A stretch of 10,673 bases of DNA from Chloroflexota bacterium (GTDB lineage: Bacteria > Chloroflexota > Dormibacteria > CF-121): NCBI GenBank assembly GCA_005889285.1, contig VBFF01000091.1, positions 1 to 10,673 of the forward strand, given 5' to 3'. Under the pieces are notes generated by a model. The model saw only the letters and a list, made by a program, of their open reading frames with translations, did not search any database and was not told the origin of the DNA. Below, piece after piece: positions 6,685 to 10,673 of this stretch. Position 1 is the stretch's first letter. Every line of letters begins with the position of its first letter. The translations under genes and the position numbers were made by a program.

Positions 6685-6708
6685 AGAACAATCGTTTGTT
6701 CAATGCAA
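6680..6708 (-). promoter_or_regulatory. Divergent promoter of regulator 2
   Basis: On the minus strand TTGCAT (6708-6703) is followed by exactly 17 nt and TATCTT (6685-6680). The -35 is weak and the -10 has 4 of 6 matches. Its -10 overlaps the -10 of the importer promoter, and the operator palindrome fills its spacer. The predicted leader is about 30 nt. Confidence 0.55.
6686..6701. promoter_or_regulatory. Palindromic operator for regulator 2
   Basis: GAACAATCGTTTGTTC is a CpG-centred palindrome with only one mismatched pair (6692/6695), the shape expected for a LacI-family site. It lies immediately after the importer -10 and within the spacer of the opposing promoter, so binding would occlude both. 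It differs in its outer arms from the CGCCAAACG sites near regulator 1, suggesting the two regulators do not cross-bind strongly. Confidence 0.75.
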
Positions 6709-6709
6709 G

Positions 6710-6725
6710 GAACAAACGCACGAAC
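6710..6725. promoter_or_regulatory. Auxiliary half-operator
   Basis: GAACAAACG (6710-6718) is an exact copy of the reverse complement of the right half of the main operator (CGTTTGTTC). The other arm (CACGAAC) is poor. The centres are 24 bp apart. It sits in the importer leader and just upstream of the -35 of the opposing promoter; a weak cooperative site is possible. Confidence 0.45.
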
Positions 6726-6764
6726 CCAGACAACACGAGTCGTGTCGGCAGGAAGGGAGGGAGC

Positions 6765-7982
6765 ATGCGCAAGCCCGTGTCGATGATCGCGGCAGGGTTC
6801 GCCCTGGTTCTTTCGGCGTGTGGAACCAGCGGAGGCACCAGCGGGTCGCCCCCGGCGTCGACGCCCATCACGATCGGGGTCTCGGTCTCGCTCAGCGGCG
6901 ACTTCTCCGGCGACGGAAAGGCCCTGCAGCAGGGATACGACCTGTGGGCACAGGACGTCAATGCGAAGGGTGGCCTGCTCGGTCACAAGGTGACCATGAA
7001 GTATGTCGACGACGCCAGCAGCACCCAGCAGGTCGTCACCAACTATCAAGCCTTGATCACCCAGGACAAGGTCGCCCTCGTCTTTGGGCCGTTCAGCTCG
7101 CTGCTGACCATCCCCGCCTCGGCCGTCACCGACCGCTACGGCTACGCGTTCCCAGAGCCGGCGGGCGGCGGACCGGCGGTCTTCAAGCTCGGACTCCATT
7201 CCATCTTCTTCGTCCAGCCGGCGGCGGTCGAGGACAACCTGGTCAGCTACACGAAGTGGCTGCTCTCCTTGCCAAGCGCCGATCGACCCAAGACGGCCGC
7301 CTACGCGACCCAGGACGATCCCTTCACCCAGCCGCAGGTCGACAAGGCGAAGGGCTTGCTCGAAGCCGGTGGCGTCACGACCGCGTCCTACAAGGTGTAC
7401 CCCGCGGAGACGCCGACCTGGGACACGCTGGCACAGCAAGTCGTCAACTCCAAGGCCGATGTCGTGGTCCTTGGCACCCAGGAACCGGATGGTGTCGCCT
7501 TCGTCAAGGCGTTCCAGCGGCAGCACTACAACCCGAAATCGATCGTTGAAACCACCGGCCCGGATCAGGGCAAGGACTTCGCGGACAAGGTTGGCGCCGC
7601 CAATACCGAGGGCATCCTCGTCCCCTCCGGCTGGTGGTCCAGCGCAAAGGCGACAGACAACGACAAATTCGTCCGCGAATTCATCGCCAAGTACGGTGGC
7701 GCCGCCGGCGACATCAGCGCCGATGCGGCCGAGGCCTACAGCGTTGGCGAGGTGGTCGACCAGGCCGCGACCAAAGCCAACAGCATCGACAACAAGAAGT
7801 TGATCGATGCGCTGCACAGCGGCACCTTCCAGACCATCCAGGGACCGATCGCCTTCGACTCGGTCGGAAGGCCGAACGGTCAATCGTTCCTGGTGCAATG
7901 GCAGCATGGCCAGACCGTGCCCGTTTATCCGACCAACATCGCCGTCGCCAAGCCGGAATATCCCAAGCCGAACTGGCCCTAA
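6765..7982 (+). CDS. Branched-chain amino acid-type ABC transporter substrate-binding lipoprotein
   Basis: This is a type I periplasmic binding protein of the Liv/HAAT class that captures substrate outside the membrane and delivers it to the permeases. The 405-aa protein starts at an ATG 4 nt after AGGGAGG. Its signal peptide ends in the lipobox LSAC with Cys19, followed by a Gly/Ser/Thr/Pro-rich linker (20-33), so it is predicted to be lipid-anchored. The mature domain begins ITIGVSVSLSGDFSGDGKAL (36-55) and continues QQGYDLWAQDVNAKGGLLGH, typical of LivJ/LivK relatives. Members of this family bind branched-chain amino acids, but also amides, urea, aromatic acids and other carboxylates, so the substrate is open. 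It is the first gene of the operon, with a strong stem-loop after it. Confidence 0.93.
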   Translation: MRKPVSMIAAGFALVLSACGTSGGTSGSPPASTPITIGVSVSLSGDFSGDGKALQQGYDLWAQDVNAKGGLLGHKVTMKYVDDASSTQQVVTNYQALITQDKVALVFGPFSSLLTIPASAVTDRYGYAFPEPAGGGPAVFKLGLHSIFFVQPAAVEDNLVSYTKWLLSLPSADRPKTAAYATQDDPFTQPQVDKAKGLLEAGGVTTASYKVYPAETPTWDTLAQQVVNSKADVVVLGTQEPDGVAFVKAFQRQHYNPKSIVETTGPDQGKDFADKVGAANTEGILVPSGWWSSAKATDNDKFVREFIAKYGGAAGDISADAAEAYSVGEVVDQAATKANSIDNKKLIDALHSGTFQTIQGPIAFDSVGRPNGQSFLVQWQHGQTVPVYPTNIAVAKPEYPKPNWP

Positions 7983-7989
7983 ACACCTA

Positions 7990-8026
7990 GGTCGGGGACG
8001 GTGAGCATCGAACGCCGCCCCCGACC
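7990..8026 (+). terminator. Intercistronic stem-loop between binding protein and first permease
   Basis: GGTCGGGG (7990-7997) pairs with CCCCGACC (8019-8026); after one mismatch, CGGTG (7999-8003) pairs with CGCCG (8013-8017, one G-T pair), leaving a 9-nt loop. No T-run follows. Such hairpins after the binding-protein gene are known to stabilise the upstream message or cause partial termination, giving more binding protein than permease; that role here is inferred. Confidence 0.6.
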
Positions 8027-8044
8027 CGCGACGGCATCCTCGTA

Positions 8045-8920
8045 ATGCAACTGGTCCTGGAGGCGGTAGTACTTGGCGTCTTGACGGGCGGTGTCTACGC
8101 CCTGATGGCCTCCGGTCTCACGCTCATCTTTGGGGTCATGCGGATCATCAACGTGGGCCACGGCGCGCTGGTCATCCTCGGTGCCTACCTCAGCTTTGCA
8201 TTGTTCCGCTCGCTTCATATCGACCCGTTCCTCACCCTGCTGGTGACTGTGCCGGCGATGTTTGCCCTTGGGGTCGTGATCCAGTTCGTCTTCATCCGTC
8301 CACTGAAGATGGATCGGGAGGCGTTGTCCGTGCTGGTCACCTATGCCCTCGCCCTGGGCATCGAGGGCGCGCTCGGCTATCTCTTTACGACGAACTATGT
8401 CGAGTTGCGAGGCTGGTATGAGACGGCCAGCTTCCCAGTGTTCGGTTTTTACATCACATGGGTCTACGTCTTCGGTTTCGTCCTTGCCCTCGTTGTCCTT
8501 GGCCTGCTCTTCCTGATCCTGTATCGAACGCCATTCGGTGGCGCCGTTCGGGCGACCATGCTCAACCGCACGGCGGCGCAACTAATCGGCGTCGACGTCG
8601 ACCGCGTGTCCGCGCTGGCCTTCGGCGTCGGGATGGCGACGGCCGCCGCGGGCGGAGTGGTGTTCGGCATCACGAACGCCTTCAACCCGGGCAGCCACTA
8701 CGATTTGATCTCGCGCCTGCTGACCATCATCGTGCTGGGGGGACTCGGCAGCCTGCGAGGCGCCGTAATCGCTGCCCTGATGATGCTGGTCACGACGGAA
8801 GTGGCCGCCGTCCTGATCTCCCCGGTCTGGGCGAGCTTCGTGTTTTTCGTGATTCTCGTCGGGGTGCTGATCGTGCGGCCGCAGGGCCTCTACGGTGTGC
8901 GCGTCCGGGAGCGGATTTGA
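8045..8920 (+). CDS. livH: Branched-chain amino acid-type ABC transporter permease (LivH family)
   Basis: This is one of the two membrane subunits of the importer, 291 aa with about eight hydrophobic segments. Family hallmarks are VYALMASGLTLIFGVMRIIN (17-36) followed by VGHGALVILGAY, the cytoplasmic coupling loop RATMLNRTAAQLIGVDVDRV (169-188), and the C-terminal RPQGLYG (278-284). The ATG at 8045 gives the family's usual N-terminus, although no clear Shine-Dalgarno precedes it. The gene is separated from the binding protein by 62 nt holding a stem-loop, and its TGA overlaps the TTG start of the next permease. Confidence 0.94.
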   Translation: MQLVLEAVVLGVLTGGVYALMASGLTLIFGVMRIINVGHGALVILGAYLSFALFRSLHIDPFLTLLVTVPAMFALGVVIQFVFIRPLKMDREALSVLVTYALALGIEGALGYLFTTNYVELRGWYETASFPVFGFYITWVYVFGFVLALVVLGLLFLILYRTPFGGAVRATMLNRTAAQLIGVDVDRVSALAFGVGMATAAAGGVVFGITNAFNPGSHYDLISRLLTIIVLGGLGSLRGAVIAALMMLVTTEVAAVLISPVWASFVFFVILVGVLIVRPQGLYGVRVRERI

Positions 8921-9948
8921 GCCGAACCGTCGGGCTCAAGGCGCTCGGCCTGGCTATGCTCGGGGTGGTTGCCCTGCTCGTACCGGTCATCGCGCCGGAC
9001 CCCGCTACGACGAACGTCGCCGTGTTCACCATGATGTATATCGGCCTGGCGACCGCCTGGAACATCATGGGAGGCTACACCGGCTACATCTCACTGGGGC
9101 ACGCCGCCTTCTTCGGCTTTGGCGCCTACTCCTTTGGCCTGCTGCTCAACCATCTCGGCATGGCGCCCGGATACGGTCCCTTTTTCCTGGTTCCGCTGGC
9201 GGGCGTATTCGCCGCGCTGCTTGCGGTCGGGATCGGCTGGGTGGCGCTGCGTACCCGGGCTGCCACCTTCGTCATCGTCACCATCGCCTTCATGTTCATG
9301 CTGCAGTTGCTCGCCGAGAACCTCGTCAAGGTGACCGGAGGTGGCGCCGGCCTGAGTCTGCCGTACCCACACGATTGGGGCGGCGACTTCTTCAACACCC
9401 CGTACTACTACGCGATGCTGGCGTTGGCTGTCCTCGCGCTCGTCGTCTCCTGGTGGATCCGCCGCTCCAAGTTCGGGCTCGGCCTGCTGGCGATTCGCGA
9501 CGACGAGGACAAAGCGCTGGCGGTGGGCGTTCCGACGCGCGCCTTCAAGTTGACGGCGTTCATGATCAGCGCCGCGCTGGTGGGGATGATCGGAGCGGTG
9601 TACGGCTACTACGTGACGTTCATCTATCCGCAGTTCGTCATCGACCCCCTGATCGGGATCTCGATGGTCCTGATGGTGTTTCTCGGCGGGCTGGGTACGC
9701 TCAGCGGCCCGGTGCTCGGCGCCCTTCTCCTCGAGCCGGCGCAGCTGCAGTTCGCCTACCACTTCGGGGCGAGCCGCCTCTACCTCGTTCTCTACTCGGC
9801 TATCTTCCTGGTCGTCATCCTGCTGATGCCGCGAGGCATCGTCCCTTCTGTCGTCGACCTCTGGCATCGTCGTAGGAGCGGAAGCGCCGCGGGGCCGACG
9901 CCACCCGCGCGCGGGGCTGGCAATGCCATCAAGGCCGCGTCGCCATGA
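8917..9948 (+). CDS. livM: Branched-chain amino acid-type ABC transporter permease (LivM family)
   Basis: This is the second membrane subunit, 343 aa. It has the family signature ATAWNIMGGYTGYISLGHAA (45-64) continuing FFGFGAY, the coupling loop IRDDEDKALAVG (193-204), and FLGGLGTLSGPVLGA in the last third. It ends with a Gly/Ala/Pro/Arg-rich cytoplasmic tail of about 25 residues after the last membrane segment. The preferred start is a TTG at 8917 that overlaps the upstream TGA (TTGA) and is preceded by GGGAG about 6 nt away. The open frame extends much further upstream, but inside livH, so that part is not real. A later Met (residue 14) lies inside the first membrane segment and is a less likely start. 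Confidence 0.92.
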   Translation: MSRTVGLKALGLAMLGVVALLVPVIAPDPATTNVAVFTMMYIGLATAWNIMGGYTGYISLGHAAFFGFGAYSFGLLLNHLGMAPGYGPFFLVPLAGVFAALLAVGIGWVALRTRAATFVIVTIAFMFMLQLLAENLVKVTGGGAGLSLPYPHDWGGDFFNTPYYYAMLALAVLALVVSWWIRRSKFGLGLLAIRDDEDKALAVGVPTRAFKLTAFMISAALVGMIGAVYGYYVTFIYPQFVIDPLIGISMVLMVFLGGLGTLSGPVLGALLLEPAQLQFAYHFGASRLYLVLYSAIFLVVILLMPRGIVPSVVDLWHRRRSGSAAGPTPPARGAGNAIKAASP

Positions 9949-10673
9949 GCCTGCTGGAAATCTCGAATCTCTCGAAGCGCTTCGGCGGCGTGGTGGCGGT
10001 CGACTCCTGCTCGCTGTCGGTACCCGCTGGGAGCGTCACCGGACTGATCGGTCCAAATGGTTCGGGGAAAACGACGGTGTTCAACCTGGTGACGGGCTTT
10101 CTGCCCAGAGACGGCGGCGACGTTCGATTCAAGTCTCGATCGATCGCCGACCTGGGCCCCGATCGGATCTACGGCCTGGGCATTGGGCGGACCTTCCAGT
10201 TGGCCCACATCTTTCCGCGGTTGACCGCGCTCGAGAACATGCTGGTCCCGGTACGGCGCGCCGGGCTGCGCGCGCTGCTCTCGCACGGGCAATGGGGACA
10301 CGAAAAGGCGCGCGCGATGGAGATGCTGGAGTTCATGGATATCAGCCGGGTCGCCGGCACGCTGGGCGGCGCTCTGTCGTACGGCCAGCGCAAACTTCTC
10401 GAACTGGCGGCTGTGATGATGGCGCGTCCGGAGCTGGTCCTGCTCGACGAGCCCGCCGGTGGGGTCAACCCCGCGCTCCTGGAGCGGATCGCGCAACACA
10501 TCAGGCAGCTCAACGGACAGGGCGTCACCTTTCTCCTGGTCGAACACAACATGAACTTCGTGATGAATCTCTGCCATCAGGTCGTGGTCTTGCACCAGGG
10601 ACGCGTCATCGCGGCCGGGAGCCCCGCTGCGGTGCGCGAGAATCCCGCCGTGCTCGACGCCTACCTGGGGGCC
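9945..10673 (+). CDS. livG: Branched-chain amino acid-type ABC transporter ATPase (LivG family), 3' partial
   Basis: This cytoplasmic ATPase subunit powers the importer. The ATG at 9945 overlaps the livM stop (ATGA), and the frame is open for 243 codons to the window edge. Motifs are all present: Walker A GPNGSGKT (36-43), the LivG-typical GIGRTFQ with Q-loop Gln85, signature LSYGQ (144-148), Walker B LVLLDEP (164-170) and the H-loop EHNM with His201. GLGIGRTFQ and PAGGVNP are characteristic of LivG rather than LivF. The usual LivG length is about 250-260 aa, so only a few C-terminal residues and the stop are missing. A LivF-type ATPase gene is expected next, outside the window. Confidence 0.95.
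   Translation, partial: MSLLEISNLSKRFGGVVAVDSCSLSVPAGSVTGLIGPNGSGKTTVFNLVTGFLPRDGGDVRFKSRSIADLGPDRIYGLGIGRTFQLAHIFPRLTALENMLVPVRRAGLRALLSHGQWGHEKARAMEMLEFMDISRVAGTLGGALSYGQRKLLELAAVMMARPELVLLDEPAGGVNPALLERIAQHIRQLNGQGVTFLLVEHNMNFVMNLCHQVVVLHQGRVIAAGSPAAVRENPAVLDAYLGA

Noticed and set aside
6696..6764. Upstream ATG at 6703 or an earlier in-frame start for the binding protein
   Set aside because: This would put the start inside the operator and ahead of the signal peptide. The ATG at 6765 has a strong Shine-Dalgarno and yields a proper lipoprotein signal.
6678..7907. Long minus-strand reading frame of 409 codons opposite the binding-protein gene
   Set aside because: The plus-strand gene has a lipobox, ribosome-binding site and family motifs; the minus-strand product is Asp/Arg/Gly/Val-rich without recognisable domains.
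8458..8916. In-frame upstream extension of livM
   Set aside because: It lies entirely inside livH in another frame and gives an Arg/Pro-rich translation; the TTG at 8917 fits the family N-terminus and operon spacing.
9792..10595. Minus-strand reading frame of 267 codons opposite livG
   Set aside because: livG on the plus strand carries all ABC ATPase motifs in frame; the reverse frame has no recognisable domain.
1..10673. CRISPR arrays, tRNA or rRNA genes, transposase genes, phage or defence genes
   Set aside because: No regularly spaced repeats, cloverleaf-like segments, inverted terminal repeats or matching protein motifs were seen on either strand.

Overview
The window looks like bacterial chromosome from a high-GC organism. 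By eye the codons end mostly in G or C, genes are tightly packed with 4-base stop/start overlaps, GTG and TTG starts are used, and the solute-binding protein has a lipobox. This would fit Chloroflexota, Dormibacterota or Actinomycetota, but nothing in the window fixes the phylum. No RNA gene, CRISPR array, insertion sequence, phage gene or integration site was seen.

The layout is one catabolic or uptake locus in three transcription blocks. (A) On the minus strand, read from about 4332 down to 1: a LacI-family regulator, an M24/creatinase-fold hydrolase, the E1 alpha and E1 beta subunits of a thiamine-diphosphate 2-oxoacid (or acetoin) dehydrogenase, and the first 13 bases of a further gene that is probably the E2 acyltransferase. 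(B) On the minus strand, read from 6642 down to 4649: a second LacI-family regulator overlapping by ATGA with a 3-hydroxyisobutyrate-dehydrogenase-like oxidoreductase. (C) On the plus strand from 6765 to the window end: a branched-chain-amino-acid-type (Liv/HAAT) ABC importer with a lipoprotein binding protein, two permeases and the first ATPase, which runs off the edge. A second ATPase (LivF type) is expected just outside.

The regulatory DNA is unusually readable. Between blocks B and C, a TTGACA-N17-TAAGAT promoter for the transporter and an opposing TTGCAT-N17-TATCTT promoter for regulator 2 share one AT-rich stretch. A near-perfect CpG-centred palindrome (GAACAATCGTTTGTTC) fills the spacer of one promoter and lies just after the -10 of the other, so one LacI-type dimer could block both. 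Upstream of regulator 1 there is a perfect 18-bp palindrome (CCGCCAAACGTTTGGCGG) and a second near-copy 33 bp away, a typical paired LacI-family operator.

Taken together, the most economical reading (inference) is a substrate-induced pathway. The Liv-type importer brings in a small amino-acid-like or carboxylate compound, the M24-fold enzyme cleaves it, the hydroxyacid dehydrogenase oxidises a hydroxyacid intermediate, and the E1/E2 complex oxidatively decarboxylates or cleaves the keto product to an acyl-CoA. The M24 enzyme is the oddest member: it keeps four of the five usual metal-ligand positions but has Cys at the second Asp position. This places it between true metallopeptidases and non-peptidase relatives such as creatinase and DMSP lyase DddP. 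The substrate cannot be read from the sequence.
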